This document shows, piece by piece, positions 43,448-56,895 of a DNA stretch of 64,000 nt. This DNA is from Pythium myriotylum (taxonomy: Eukaryota; Oomycota; Peronosporomycetes; Pythiales; Pythiaceae), in NCBI GenBank assembly GCA_023091665.1, contig JALJCQ010000001.1, forward strand, positions 1,860,001 through 1,924,000, given 5' to 3'. Position 1 is the stretch's first letter, and every line of letters starts with the position of its first letter. The position numbers and the translations under genes are program-made. Below the pieces are notes generated by a model. The model was not told the DNA's origin. It was given only the letters and a program-made list of their open reading frames with translations, and did no database searches.

Positions 43448-44215
43448 AAGCCCAGCCGACTCTGCCTCCACCGACTTCGCCTCCCCAGCCTTCGCCATGG
43501 ATTCGACCACCCCAGCTCGCATCAACAAGTTCGACGGAACCAACTTCCACACATGGAAGTTCAAGATGCAGATGGTGCTCGAAGAACGCGACGTCTGGGA
43601 AGTTGTCTGTGGAGAGGTCAAACTCGAGCAGTGCCAGACCGACGCGGACCGAGCCCTCTTCAAGAAGAAGTCTCGCAAGGCGCTCGCGATGATCTGTCTC
43701 GCGATGGAAGACTCGCAGCTCCCGCTGGTTCGGTCGGCGAGTGGTGCGCAAGATGCATGGTCAAGACTGGAAGAACACTTCGAGAAGAAGAGCCTTGCCA
43801 ACAAGCTCTTTCTTCGTCGTCGTTTCTTCACGACCATGATGGAAGAAGGTGACGATGTGCTCACGCACATCAACAAGCTCAAGACCCTGGCGGAGCAACT
43901 CGACGCAGTGGGCGCTCCGGTCAGCGAAGACGACTTGGTGATCACGCTTCTCGGCAGTCTCAGCGAGTCGTACCAGTTCCTCATCACGGCGTTGGAGTCG
44001 CGTGTCGACGCGCTCACGTGGGAACTCGTGACGTCTCGGCTGCTCCATGAAGACATGAAGCGCAAGGAGCAAGGTGGCGACGGAGCCACGCTTGGCCAAG
44101 CGTTCATGACAAGTGACGCGAAGCCCAAGGGCCGTGCAGTCAAGAAGACTGGCACGTGCAACTACTGCGGCAAGATCGGTCATTGGGCCGCGGAGTGCCA
44201 CTCGCGTGTCAAGGA

Positions 44216-44255
<40 letters not shown>

Positions 44256-47200
44256 TCCGGCGGCAACGGAAATGGCAACGGCAACGGCAACCCTCGGCAA
44301 CGGTTCCAGCGAGCGAACCTTGCGCGAGATGAAGACCCCGGCGAGTACCTGTTCTCGGTCGGGAAGACCCAAGGCAAGTCGAGTCAATCCACGGCGTGGT
44401 TGGTCGACTCGGGTGCGACTCAGCACATGTCGCGAACCAAGCAGTTCATGATGAACTACAAGAAGATTGACCCAGTCGACGTGCATCTGGCCGATGATGG
44501 CACGGTCCAAGCGGTCGGCGTGGGAGACATTCTCATGTCGATGAAGACTCCAAGCGGTGTCAAGAAGGGTTTGCTCACCAACGTGTGGCATATCCCCAAG
44601 CTCAGCCGCAACCTGTTCTCGGTCGGAAGATTCACGGAGGACGTTGCTCCCGTGACGTTCGACAAGGACGGTTGCTTCGTCGTTCTCAAGGGCGCCAAGC
44701 GGACCATCGGCACTCGAATCGGCAAGGGTCTGTTCAAGCTCAACATGTCTCCAGTGTCGACTGAAGCAGCCCACGCCGCCAGTACAAGACGAGGTCGCGC
44801 CATGTCCAAGTCGTACCTGTGGCACCTCCGACTCGGTCACATCGGCTTCAGCGGACTCGAAGCCATCGTCAAGAAGGACCTCGCCGACGGACTCGATATC
44901 GGGTCTGTGCAAGAGTGGGAGGTCTGTGAAGGCTGTGCACTCGGCAAGCTGACTCGCGTCAAGTTCCAGTCGGGCACGACCAAGCGGTCTGCGAATCTGC
45001 TTGACGTCGTGTACAGCGATGTGGCCGGCTCCATGAAGACTCCGACTTTCGGCGGCATGAAGTACTTTGCCACGTTCACCGACGACAAGTCTCGACTGTG
45101 CAAGTTGTACCTGATGCGGTCCAAGGACGAAGTCTACGACAAGTTCGTCGAGTTCGTCAACTGGGCCGAGAACCAAACCGGTCGTCGAGTCAAGGTGCTT
45201 CGAACCGACGGCGGCGGCGAGTACCAGTCGGCCAAGCTTGCCAAGTTCTGCCGCAAGCGTGGCATCGAGCACGATGTCACGCCGCCATACACGCCTCAGT
45301 TGAACGGTGTGGCGGAGCGCATGAACCGAACCATCGGTGAGTGTGGTCGTTGCAAGCTCCACCATGCCAACTTGTCCGACGAGTACTGGGGCGAAGCCGT
45401 CATGACTGCAGTCGAAGTTCGCAACCGACTTCCGACCCGCGCTCAAGACTTGTACAAGTCGCCGTACGAAGAATGGTACGGGAAGAAGCCCTTGCTCGCC
45501 AACTTCAAGGTGTTCGGCTGCCATGCGTACGTCCACGTGCCGAAGGAGAAGCGGTGGAAGTTCGACGCCCGAGCCATCTTGTGTCGGTTCCTCGGCTACT
45601 CGGACCACGAGAAAGCGTATCGGTTTGAAGAAATCGCAACCGGCCGGATCGTCATCAGTCGAGACGCGCAGTTCATGGAAGACACGTTCGACGATGGCAA
45701 GCGCGAAGAACCCTGGAGCAAGTCCGTCGAGTTCCGCGACGATGAAGATGATCAAGATGAAGCAACCGACAACCAAGATGATGAAGACATGGGTGAGCAG
45801 CCAGCCTCACCAGCACCAAGTCAGCGCAGCTACGAGCGACCGGAGTGGCAACAGGGCCAGCGGTCGCAGCGTCCAGCAGCACCAGCATCGGCCCAGCAGC
45901 CGAATGTCGACTACGCACCAGGGTCCAAGCGCCACTCTCGCACGCACTCGCTCGAGAACCTGGCTGAACCGCCAGTTGAGAAGCGCTACGGACGGGTTGG
46001 TCGCACAAGTGGTGCGACTCCACCACCCACGCAAGGTCCAAGGACATCGCTCGAAGATCTGTCTGCACTGCTCACGTCGATCGAAGAGGAAGGCATAGAA
46101 GATGAAGATGAAGAAGGCGAAGACGTGCAAGAACAAGGGGGAGAAGACCAAGATTACGATCTCGAAGAGTTTGCTCTCGTCGTGAATTCAGGGGGAGAGT
46201 TGCCGACATCGTTCAAGTCGGCGATGGAATCCGACGACGCCAGCAACTGGAAGGAAGCCTGCGACTCCGAGCTCGAGTCGCTCAAGAAGAACGAAACCTG
46301 GGACCTAGTCCCTTTGCCAGCCGGACGCAAGGCCATCACCAGCAAGTGGGTGTTCAGGGTCAAAGAAACCGCCGAAGGACTCGTCGAGCGGTACAAGGCT
46401 CGACTCGTTGCCAAGGGGTTCCTGCAGAAGTACGGCATCGACTTCGAAGAGACGTTCGCACCCGTCGCCAAGTTCACGTCGATCCGCACCATCCTCAGCA
46501 TCGCCGCTCGACACAAGCTCATGATCCATCAGATGGATGTCAAGACGGCGTTCCTGAACGGCAACCTCGACGAAGAAATCTACATGAAGCAGCCCGAAGG
46601 CTTCGTCGACCAGCGCCACCCCGACTACGTGTGCAAGCTCAAGCGCTCGCTCTACGGTCTCAAGCAGTCGCCACGCATGTGGAACCAGACCATCGACGCC
46701 TTCATGCGCAAGGTCGGCTTCACCAAGTGCGAGATGGACCACTGCGTGTACGTCAAGCGGAGCGGCTCGGCGATGATCTTCGTGGTGATCTACGTCGACG
46801 ACCTCATCCTCGCCTGCAACAGCCTCGAGTTGCTCACGGCGACCAAGCGTGCACTCAGCGAACGCTTCGAGATGTCCGACCTCGGCGAACTCAAGTACTG
46901 CCTCGGCATGGAAGTTGACCAAGACCCCAAGTCCGGCGACGTGACCATGCGGCAGACCAAGTTCCTGCAGTCGATCCTGACCAAGTTCGGTATGCAAGAC
47001 TGCAAACCAGTGAGGACTCCTCAAGACCCCGGACTCAAGCTGACCAAGGCCATGTGTGAAGGTGGTTGCAAGCACGAAGACACCATGAAGAACGTGCCGT
47101 ACCGAAGTGCAGTCGGCGCACTGATGTACCTCATGGTCGGCACTCGACCAGACCTCGCAGCGGCAGTCGGCACACTCAGCCAGTTCGCCGCGGACCCGTG

Positions 47201-47825
47201 TCCAACACATTGGCAAGCTCTCAAGCGTGTGCTCCGGTATCTGCAAGCGACTCCGACCTACGGCCTGCAGTTCTCGGCACCGAACGACGGAAGACTGGTC
47301 GGCTACTCCGACGCCGACTGGGCTGGCGACATCGAGTCACGTCGAAGCACCAGCGGCTACGTGTTCATGCTCAACGGCGGATGCATCAGCTGGCGCAGCA
47401 AGAAGCAGCGAACTGTCGCCCTCTCCTCGACCGAAGCAGAGTACATGGCTCTATCGGAAGCGATCCAAGAAGCCGTGTGGCTCAAGGCGTTCCTGTGCGA
47501 ACTCGGCGAAGTTGCAAGCGACCAAGCGCTCACGGTGTACGAAGACAACCAAGGTGCCATCGCGTTGGCCAAGAACCCCGAGTTCCACAAGCGCACCAAG
47601 CACATCGACATTCGCTACCACTTCGTTCGTGAGAAGGTCGAGGACGGCCAAGTGTCTCTCCAGTATTGCCCGACCCAAGACATGCTTGCCGACATCATGA
47701 CCAAGCCGATCCCCACTGTCCAGTTCGACGTGCTCCGCACCAAGCTCGGTGTCCAAGACGCAGTCGAGTCGAGGGGGAGTGTTGAACATGATGCGCCTCG
47801 AACCCAGCGTCATCATTCCAGTTGA
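43440..47825 (+). CDS. Copia gag-pol polyprotein, copy 4, intact
   Basis: 1,461 residues in one frame, order gag-protease-integrase-RT-RNase H, which defines Ty1/copia. Landmarks by residue: UBN2-type gag ([14 protein letters not shown], from 27), CCHC knuckle [14 protein letters not shown] (about 240), Asn-Gly hexamer repeat (about 260-285), protease DSGATQHMS (about 320), pre-integrase WHLRLGH (about 458), integrase YSDVAG / RTDGGGEY / [10 protein letters not shown] (about 525, 588, 626), acidic linker (760-915), RT with VIYVDDLIL (about 1118), RNase [13 protein letters not shown] (about 1290) and STEAEYMAL. The frame passes through the polypurine tract and stops 46 nt inside the 3' LTR. 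No defect seen, so it is the candidate source of enzymes for the cluster. Confidence 0.93.
44216..44292 (+). repeat. GGCAAC hexanucleotide repeat in gag
   Basis: Tandem GGCAAC/GGAAAT units encoding an Asn-Gly run after the zinc knuckle. Copy number varies between element copies: it is shorter at 58068-58114 and at 63895-63955. Equivalent repeats lie at 34975-35045, 39125-39200, 48905-48980 and 53285-53361. Confidence 0.9.
47771..47779 (+). other. Polypurine tract of copy 4
   Basis: GAGGGGGAG directly before the 3' LTR, the expected plus-strand primer. It lies inside the pol reading frame. Confidence 0.75.
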
Positions 47826-48124
47826 AGCTCGGCAGTTGAAGATTCTCCTGCAGAAGATTCTCCGTGGAAGATTCGACATGTGGAAGATTCGACATGTGGA
47901 AGATTCTCCGTCTGGTTCTGGTTTGAATCCAGTGCCACCCATCGACTTCGTTGAAGTATCCACGAAGTCAGTTTATGGTTGCACATGTTTACGATAGGTA
48001 GGACATACATTTGATTACGGTAGCGTAGGACACACACAGACGGCTTAGAGGTAGCAGCAGCGAACTAAGTCCCGATCAATTCACTTTGCATTTTGCATCC
48101 CACCAACCAAGCGACCTTCCAACA
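47780..48124 (+). repeat. Family 1 LTR, 345 bp, shared by copies 4 and 5
   Basis: Acts as 3' LTR of copy 4 (preceded by a polypurine tract) and 5' LTR of copy 5 (followed by PBS and gag). Two 16-mer copies and the same 14-bp deletion as the LTR at 39793-40137. Confidence 0.93.
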
Positions 48125-48904
48125 GGTTATGAGCCCAAGCCCAGCCGACTCTGCCTCCACCGACTTCGCCTCCCCAGCCTTCGCCATGGATTCGACCACC
48201 CCAGCTCGCATCAACAAGTTCGACGGAACCAACTTCCACACATGGAAGTTCAAGATGCAGATGGTGCTCGAAGAACGCGACGTCTGGGAAGTTGTCTGTG
48301 GAGAGGTCAAACTCGAGCAGTGCCAGACCGACGCGGACCGAGCCCTCTTCAAGAAGAAGTCTCGCAAGGCGCTCGCGATGATCTGTCTCGCGATGGAAGA
48401 CTCGCAGCTCCCGCTGGTTCGGTCGGCGAGTGGTGCGCAAGATGCATGGTCAAGACTGGAAGAACACTTCGAGAAGAAGAGCCTTGCCAACAAGCTCTTT
48501 CTTCGTCGTCGTTTCTTCACGACCATGATGGAAGAAGGTGACGATGTGCTCACGCACATCAACAAGCTCAAGACCCTGGCGGAGCAACTCGACGCAGTGG
48601 GCGCTCCGGTCAGCGAAGACGACTTGGTGATCACGCTTCTCGGCAGTCTCAGCGAGTCGTACCAGTTCCTCATCACGGCGTTGGAGTCGCGTGTCGACGC
48701 GCTCACGTGGGAACTCGTGACGTCTCGGCTGCTCCATGAAGACATGAAGCGCAAGGAGCAAGGTGGCGACGGAGCCACGCTTGGCCAAGCGTTCATGACA
48801 AGTGACGCGAAGCCCAAGGGCCGTGCAGTCAAGAAGACTGGCACGTGCAACTACTGCGGCAAGATCGGTCATTGGGCCGCGGAGTGCCACTCGCGTGTCA
48901 AGGA

Positions 48905-48944
<40 letters not shown>

Positions 48945-51900
48945 TCCGGCGGCAACGGAAATGGCAACGGCAACGGCAACCCTCGGCAACGGTTCCAGCG
49001 AGCGAACCTTGCGCGAGATGAAGACCCCGGCGAGTACCTGTTCTCGGTCGGGAAGACCCAAGGCAAGTCGAGTCAATCCACGGCGTGGTTGGTCGACTCG
49101 GGTGCGACTCAGCACATGTCGCGAACCAAGCAGTTCATGATGAACTACAAGAAGATTGACCCAGTCGACGTGCATCTGGCCGATGATGGCACGGTCCAAG
49201 CGGTCGGCGTGGGAGACATTCTCATGTCGATGAAGACTCCAAGCGGTGTCAAGAAGGGTTTGCTCACCAACGTGTGGCATATCCCCAAGCTCAGCCGCAA
49301 CCTGTTCTCGGTCGGAAGATTCACGGAGGACGTTGCTCCCGTGACGTTCGACAAGGACGGTTGCTTCGTCGTTCTCAAGGGCGCCAAGCGGACCATCGGC
49401 ACTCGAATCGGCAAGGGTCTGTTCAAGCTCAACATGTCTCCAGTGTCGACTGAAGCAGCCCACGCCGCCAGTACAAGACGAGGTCGCGCCATGTCCAAGT
49501 CGTACCTGTGGCACCTCCGACTCGGTCACATCGGCTTCAGCGGACTCGAAGCCATCGTCAAGAAGGACCTCGCCGACGGACTCGATATCGGGTCTGTGCA
49601 GGAGTGGGAGGTCTGTGAAGGCTGTGCACTCGGCAAGCTGACTCGCGTCAAGTTCCAGTCGGGCACGACCAAGCGGTCTGCGAATCTGCTTGACGTCGTG
49701 TACAGCGATGTGGCCGGCTCCATGAAGACTCCGACTTTCGGCGGCATGAAGTACTTTGCCACCTTCACCGACGACAAGTCTCGACTGTGCAAGTTGTACC
49801 TGATGCGGTCCAAGGACGAAGTCTACGACAAGTTCGTCGAGTTCGTCAACTGGGCCGAGAACCAAACCGGTCGTCGAGTCAAGGTGCTTCGAACCGACGG
49901 CGGCGGCGAGTACCAGTCGGCCAAGCTTGCCAAGTTCTGCCGCAAGCGTGGCATCGAGCACGATGTCACGCCGCCATACACGCCTCAGTTGAACGGTGTG
50001 GCGGAGCGCATGAACCGAACCATCGGTGAGTGTGGTCGTTGCAAGCTCCACCATGCCAACTTGTCCGACGAGTACTGGGGCGAAGCCGTCATGACTGCAG
50101 TCGAAGTTCGCAACCGACTTCCGACCCGCGCTCAAGACTTGTACAAGTCGCCGTACGAAGAATGGTACGGGAAGAAGCCCTTGCTCGCCAACTTCAAGGT
50201 GTTCGGCTGCCATGCGTACGTCCACGTGCCGAAGGAGAAGCGGTGGAAGTTCGACGCCCGAGCCATCTTGTGTCGGTTCCTCGGCTACTCGGACCACGAG
50301 AAGGCGTATCGGTTTGAAGAAATCGCAACCGGCCGGATCGTCATCAGTCGAGACGCGCAGTTCATGGAAGACACATTCGACGATGGCAAGCGCGAAGAAC
50401 CCTGGAGCAAGTCCGTCGAGTTCCGCGACGATGAAGATGATGAAGATGAAGCAACCGACAACCAAGATGATGAAGACATGGGTGAGCAGCCAGCCTCACC
50501 AGCACCAAGTCAGCGCAGCTACGAGCGACCGGAGTGGCAACAGGACCAGCGGTCGCAGCGTCCAGCAGCACCAGCATCGGCCCAGCAGCCGAATGTCGAC
50601 TACGCACCAGGGTCCAAGCGCCACTCTCGCACGCACTCGCTCGAGAACCTGGCTGAACCGCCAGTTGAGAAGCGCTACGGACGGGTTGGTCGCACAAGTG
50701 GTGCGACTCCACCACCCACGCAAGGTCCAAGGACATCGCTCGAAGATCTGTCTGCACTGCTCACGTCGATCGAAGAGGAAGGCATAGAAGATGAAGATGA
50801 AGAAGGCGAAGACGTGCAAGAACAAGGGGGAGAAGACCAAGATTACGATCTCGAAGAGTTTGCTCTCGTCGTGAATTCAGGGGGAGAGTTGCCGACATCG
50901 TTCAAGTCGGCGATGGAATCCGACGACGCCAGCAACTGGAAGGAAGCCTGCGACTCCGAGCTCGAGTCGCTCAAGAAGAACGAAACCTGGGACCTAGTCC
51001 CTTTGCCAGCCGGACGCAAGGCCATCACCAGCAAGTGGGTGTTCAGGGTCAAAGAAACCGCCGAAGGACTCGTCGAGCGGTACAAGGCTCGACTCGTTGC
51101 CAAGGGGTTCCTGCAGAAGTACGGCATCGACTTCGAAGAGACGTTCGCACCCGTCGCCAAGTTCACGTCGATCCGCACCATCCTCAGCATCGCCGCTCGA
51201 CACAAGCTCATGATCCATCAGATGGATGTCAAGACGGCGTTCCTGAACGGCAACCTCGACGAAGAAATCTACATGAAGCAGCCCGAAGGCTTCGTCGACC
51301 AGCGCCACCCCGACTACGTGTGCAAGCTCAAGCGCTCGCTCTACGGTCTCAAGCAGTCGCCACGCATGTGGAACCAGACCATCGACGCCTTCATGCGCAA
51401 GGTCGGCTTCACCAAGTGCGAGATGGACCACTGCGTGTACGTCAAGCGGAGCGGCTCAGCGATGATCTTCGTGGTGATCTACGTCGACGACCTCATCCTC
51501 GCCTGCAACAGCCTCGAGTTGCTCACGGCGACCAAGCGTGCACTCAGCGAACGCTTCGAGATGTCCGACCTCGGCGAACTCAAGTACTGCCTCGGCATGG
51601 AAGTTGATCAAGACCCCAAGTCCGGCGACGTGACCATGCGGCAGACCAAGTTCCTGCAGTCGATCCTGACCAAGTTCGGTATGCAAGACTGCAAACCAGT
51701 GAGGACCCCTCAAGACCCCGGACTCAAGCTGACCAAGGCCATGTGTGAAGGTGGTTGCAAGCACGAAGACACCATGAAGAACATGCCGTACCGAAGTGCA
51801 GTCGGCGCACTCATGTACCTCATGGTCGGCACTCGACCAGACCTCGCAGCGGCAGTCGGCACACTCAGCCAGTTCGCCGCGGACCCGTGTCCAACACATT

Positions 51901-52073
51901 GGCAAGCTCTCAAGCGTGTGCTCCGGTATCTGCAAGCGACTCCGACGTACGGCCTGCAGTTCTCGGCATCGAACGACGGAAGACTGGTCGGCTACTCCGA
52001 CGCCGACTGGGCTGGCGACATCGAGTCACGTCGAAGCACCAGCGGCTACGTGTTCATGCTCAACGGTGGATGC
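47780..52073 (+). mobile_element. Family 1 copia, copy 5: 3' truncated in RNase H
   Basis: Shares its 5' LTR with copy 4; the internal region from 48125 is cut at 52073 (..GGTGGATGC) by the outer end of the next LTR. Confidence 0.92.
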
Positions 52074-52079
52074 TGTTGA
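48129..52079 (+). pseudogene. Copia gag-pol, copy 5, lacking most of RNase H
   Basis: Open and undamaged through gag, protease, integrase and RT (YVDD near 51486), ending at [11 protein letters not shown] when the next LTR interrupts it. Missing are [21 protein letters not shown] and the tail, so RNase H is inactive. It differs from copy 4 by subgroup markers WQQDQ and DDEDEA and by Met for Val in KNMPYRS. Confidence 0.9.
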
Positions 52080-52510
52080 AGATGATGCGCCTCGAACCCA
52101 GCGTCATCATTCCAGTTGAAGCTCGGCAGTTGAAGCTCGGCTGTAGAAGATTCTCCTGCAGAAGATTCTCCGTGGAAGATTCGACATGTGGAAGATTCGA
52201 CATGTGGAAGATTCGACATGTGGAAGATTCGACATGTGGAAGATTCTCCGTGGAAGATTCGACATGTGGAAGATTCGACATGTGGAAGATTCTCCGTCTG
52301 GTTCTGGTTTGAATCCAGTGCCACCCATCGAGTTCGTTGAAGTATCCACGAAGTCAGTTTATGGTTGCACATGTTTACGATAGGTAGGACATACATTTGA
52401 TTACGGTAGCGTAGGACACACACAGACGGCTTAGAGGTAGCAGCAGCGAACTAAGTCCCGATCAATTCACTTTGCATTTTGCATCCCACCAACCAAGCGA
52501 CCTTCCAACA
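52074..52510 (+). repeat. Family 1 LTR, 437 bp, expanded 16-mer array
   Basis: The 16-mer GGAAGATTCGACATGT occurs four times, then GGAAGATTCTCCGT, then two more (52169-52290). The 78 extra bases over the 359-bp form are exactly four units plus that 14-mer. Confidence 0.93.
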
Positions 52511-52514
52511 GGTT

Positions 52515-53285
52515 ATGAGCCCAAGCCCAGCCGACTCTGCCTCCACCGACTTCGCCTCCCCAGCCTTCGCCATGGATTCGACCAGCTCGCATCAACAAGT
52601 TCGACGGAACCAACTTCCACACATGGAAGTTCAAGATGCAGATGGTGCTCGAAGAACGCGACGTCTGGGAAGTTGTCTGTGGAGAGGTCAAACTCGAGCA
52701 GTGCCAGACCGACGCGGACCGAGCCCTCTTCAAGAAGAAGTCTCGCAAGGCGCTCGCGATGATCTGTCTCGCGATGGAAGACTCGCAGCTCCCGCTGGTT
52801 CGGTCGGCGAGTGGTGCGCAAGATGCATGGTCAAGACTGGAAGAACACTTCGAGAAGAAGAGCCTTGCCAACAAGCTCTTTCTTCGTCGTCGTTTCTTCA
52901 CGACCATGATGGAAGAAGGTGACGATGTGCTCACGCACATCAACAAGCTCAAGACCCTGGCGGAGCAACTCGACGCAGTGGGCGCTCCGGTCAGCGAAGA
53001 CGACTTGGTGATCACGCTTCTCGGCAGTCTCAGCGAGTCGTACCAGTTCCTCATCACGGCGTTGGAGTCGCGTGTCGACGCGCTCACGTGGGAACTCGTG
53101 ACGTCTCGGCTGCTCCATGAAGACATGAAGCGCAAGGAGCAAGGTGGCGACGGAGCCACGCTTGGCCAAGCGTTCATGACAAGTGACGCGAAGCCCAAGG
53201 GCCGTGCAGTCAAGAAGACTGGCACGTGCAACTACTGCGGCAAGATCGGTCATTGGGCCGCGGAGTGCCACTCGCGTGTCAAGGA

Positions 53286-53325
<40 letters not shown>

Positions 53326-56300
53326 TCCGGCGGCAACGGAAATGGCAACGGCAACGGCAACCCTCGGCAACGGTTCCAGCGAGCGAACCTTGCGCGAGAT
53401 GAAGACCCCGGCGAGTACCTGTTCTCGGTCGGGAAGACCCAAGGCAAGTCGAGTCAATCCACGGCGTGGTTGGTCGACTCGGGTGCGACTCAGCACATGT
53501 CGCGAACCAAGCAGTTCATGATGAACTACAAGAAGATTGACCCAGTCGACGTGCATCTGGCCGATGATGGCACGGTCCAAGCGGTCGGCGTGGGAGACAT
53601 TCTCATGTCGATGAAGACTCCAAGCGGTGTCAAGAAGGGTTTGCTCACCAACGTGTGGCATATCCCCAAGCTCAGCCGCAACCTGTTCTCGGTCGGAAGA
53701 TTCACGGAGGACGTTGCTCCCGTGACGTTCGACAAGGACGGTTGCTTCGTCGTTCTCAAGGGCGCCAAGCGGACCATCGGCACTCGAATCGGCAAGGGTC
53801 TGTTCAAGCTCAACATGTCTCCAGTGTCGACTGAAGCAGCCCACGCCGCCAGTACAAGACGAGGTCGCGCCATGTCCAAGTCGTACCTGTGGCACCTCCG
53901 ACTCGGTCACATCGGCTTCAGCGGACTCGAAGCCATCGTCAAGAAGGACCTCGCCGACGGACTCGATATCGGGTCTGTGCAGGAGTGGGAGGTCTGTGAA
54001 GGCTGTGCACTCGGCAAGCTGACTCGCGTCAAGTTCCAGTCGGGCACGACCAAGCGGTCTGCGAATCTGCTTGACGTCGTGTACAGCGATGTGGCCGGCT
54101 CCATGAAGACTCCGACTTTCGGCGGCATGAAGTACTTTGCCACCTTCACCGACGACAAGTCTCGACTGTGCAAGTTGTACCTGATGCGGTCCAAGGACGA
54201 AGTCTACGACAAGTTCGTCGAGTTCGTCAACTGGGCCGAGAACCAAACCGGTCGTCGAGTCAAGGTGCTTCGAACCGACGGCGGCGGCGAGTACCAGTCG
54301 GCCAAACTTGCCAAGTTCTGCCGCAAGCGTGGCATCGAGCACGACGTCACGCCGCCATACACGCCTCAGTTGAACGGTGTGGCGGAGCGCATGAACCGAA
54401 CCATCGGTGAGTGTGGTCGTTGCAAGCTCCACCATGCCAACTTGTCCGACGAGTACTGGGGCGAAGCCGTCATGACTGCAGTCGAAGTTCGCAACCGACT
54501 TCCGACCCGCGCTCAAGACTTGTACAAGTCGCCGTACGAAGAATGGTACGGGAAGAAGCCCTTGCTCGCCAACTTCAAGGTGTTCGGCTGCCATGCGTAC
54601 GTCCACGTGCCGAAGGAGAAGCGGTGGAAGTTCGACGCCCGAGCCATCTTGTGTCGGTTCCTCGGCTACTCGGACCACGAGAAGGCGTATCGGTTTGAAG
54701 AAATCGCAACCGGCCGGATCGTCATCAGTCGAGACGCGCAGTTCATGGAAGACACATTCGACGATGGCAAGCGCGAAGAACCCTGGAGCAAGTCCGTCGA
54801 GTTCCGCGACGATGAAGATGATGAAGATGAAGCAACCGACAACCAAGATGATGAAGACATGGGTGAGCAGCCAGCCTCACCAGCACCAAGTCAGCGCAGC
54901 TACGAGCGACCGGAGTGGCAACAGGACCAGCGGTCGCAGCGTCCAGCAGCACCAGCATCGGCCCAGCAGCCGAATGTCGACTACGCACCAGGGTCCAAGC
55001 GCCACTCTCGCACGCACTCGCTCGAGAACCTGGCTGAACCGCCAGTTGAGAAGCGCTACGGACGGGTTGGTCGCACAAGTGGTGCGACTCCACCACCCAC
55101 GCAAGGTCCAAGGACATCGCTCGAAGATCTGTCTGCACTGCTCACGTCGATCGAAGAGGAAGGCGTAGAAGATGAAGATGAAGAAGGCGAAGACGTGCAA
55201 GAACAAGGGGGAGAAGACCAAGATTACGATCTCGAAGAGTTTGCTCTCGTCGTGAATTCAGGGGGAGAGTTGCCGACATCGTTCAAGTCGGCGATGGAAT
55301 CCGACGACGCCAGCAACTGGAAGGAAGCCTGCGACTCCGAGCTCGAGTCGCTCAAGAAGAACGAAACCTGGGACCTAGTCCCTTTGCCAGCCGGACGCAA
55401 GGCCATCACCAGCAAGTGGGTGTTCAGGGTCAAAGAAACCGCCGAAGGACTCGTCGAGCGGTACAAGGCTCGACTCGTTGCCAAGGGGTTCCTGCAGAAG
55501 TACGGCATCGACTTCGAAGAGACGTTCGCACCCGTCGCCAAGTTCACGTCGATCCGCACCATCCTCAGCATCGCCGCTCGACACAAGCTCATGATCCATC
55601 AGATGGATGTCAAGACGGCGTTCCTGAACGGCAACCTCGACGAAGAAATCTACATGAAGCAGCCCGAAGGCTTCGTCGACCAGCGCCACCCCGACTACGT
55701 GTGCAAGCTCAAGCGCTCGCTCTACGGTCTCAAGCAGTCGCCACGCATGTGGAACCAGACCATCGACGCCTTCATGCGCAAGGTCGGCTTCACCAAGTGC
55801 GAGATGGACCACTGCGTGTACGTCAAGCGGAGCGGCTCAGCGATGATCTTCGTGGTGATCTACGTCGACGACCTCATCCTCGCCTGCAACAGCCTCGAGT
55901 TGCTCACGGCGACCAAGCGTGCACTCAGCGAACGCTTCGAGATGTCCGACCTCGGCGAACTCAAGTACTGCCTCGGCATGGAAGTTGATCAAGACCCCAA
56001 GTCCGGCGACGTGACCATGCGGCAGACCAAGTTCCTGCAGTCGATCCTGACCAAGTTCGGTATGCAAGACTGCAAACCAGTGAGGACCCCTCAAGACCCC
56101 GGACTCAAGCTGACCAAGGCCATGTGTGAAGGTGGTTGCAAGCACGAAGACACCATGAAGAACGTGCCGTACCGAAGTGCAGTCGGCGCACTCATGTACC
56201 TCATGGTCGGCACTCGACCAGACCTCGCAGCGGCAGTCGGCACACTCAGCCAGTTCGCCGCGGACCCGTGTCCAACACACTGGCAAGCTCTCAAGCGTGT

Positions 56301-56895
56301 GCTCCGGTATCTGCAAGCGACCCCGACGTACGGCCTGCAGTTCTCGGCATCGAACGACGGAAGACTGGTCGGCTACTCCGACGCCGACTGGGCTGGCGAC
56401 ATCGAGTCACGTCGAAGCACCAGCGGCTACGTGTTCATGCTCAACGGCGGATGCATCAGCTGGCGCAGCAAGAAGCAGCGAACTGTCGCCCTCTCCTCGA
56501 CCGAAGCAGAGTACATGGCTCTATCGGAAGCGATCCAAGAAGCCGTGTGGCTCAAGGCGTTCCTGTGCGAACTCGGCGAAGTTGCAAGTGACCAAGCGCT
56601 CACGGTGTACGAAGACAACCAAGGTGCCATCGCGTTGGCCAAGAACCCCGAGTTCCACAAGCGCACCAAGCACATCGACATTCGCTACCACTTCGTTCGT
56701 GAGAAGGTCGAGGACGGTCAAGTGTGTCTGCAGTATTGCCCGACCCAAGACATGCTTGCCGACATCATGACCAAGCCGATCCCCACTGTCCAGTTCGACG
56801 TGCTCCGCACCAAGCTTGGTGTTCAAGACGCAGTCGAGTCGAGGGGGAGTGTTGAAGATGATGCGCCTCGAACCCAGCGTCATCATTCCAGTTGA
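52515..56895 (+). pseudogene. Copia gag-pol, copy 6, 5-bp deletion near the gag start
   Basis: After ATGGATTCGACCA the other copies read CCCCAGCTCG; here and in copy 7 five bases are missing (about 52583), so translation from 52515 leaves frame after about 23 codons. From an internal ATG at 52636 ([12 protein letters not shown]) the frame is open for 1,419 residues to 56895 and holds every catalytic motif. An N-terminally shortened gag is possible; otherwise the copy depends on proteins from copy 4. Confidence 0.9.

Larger units (their letters stand above)
43077..48124 (+). mobile_element. Family 1 copia, copy 4: complete element, 5,048 bp
   Basis: The only copy with LTRs at both ends and an unbroken gag-pol. 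LTRs 43077-43435 and 47780-48124 differ in length (359 versus 345 bp) and in the base at the TGTTGAA[G/C] position, so they are not the pair expected from one recent insertion. Flanking 5-mers (TGACC left, GGTTA right) do not match; the right LTR is shared with the next copy. Confidence 0.92.
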
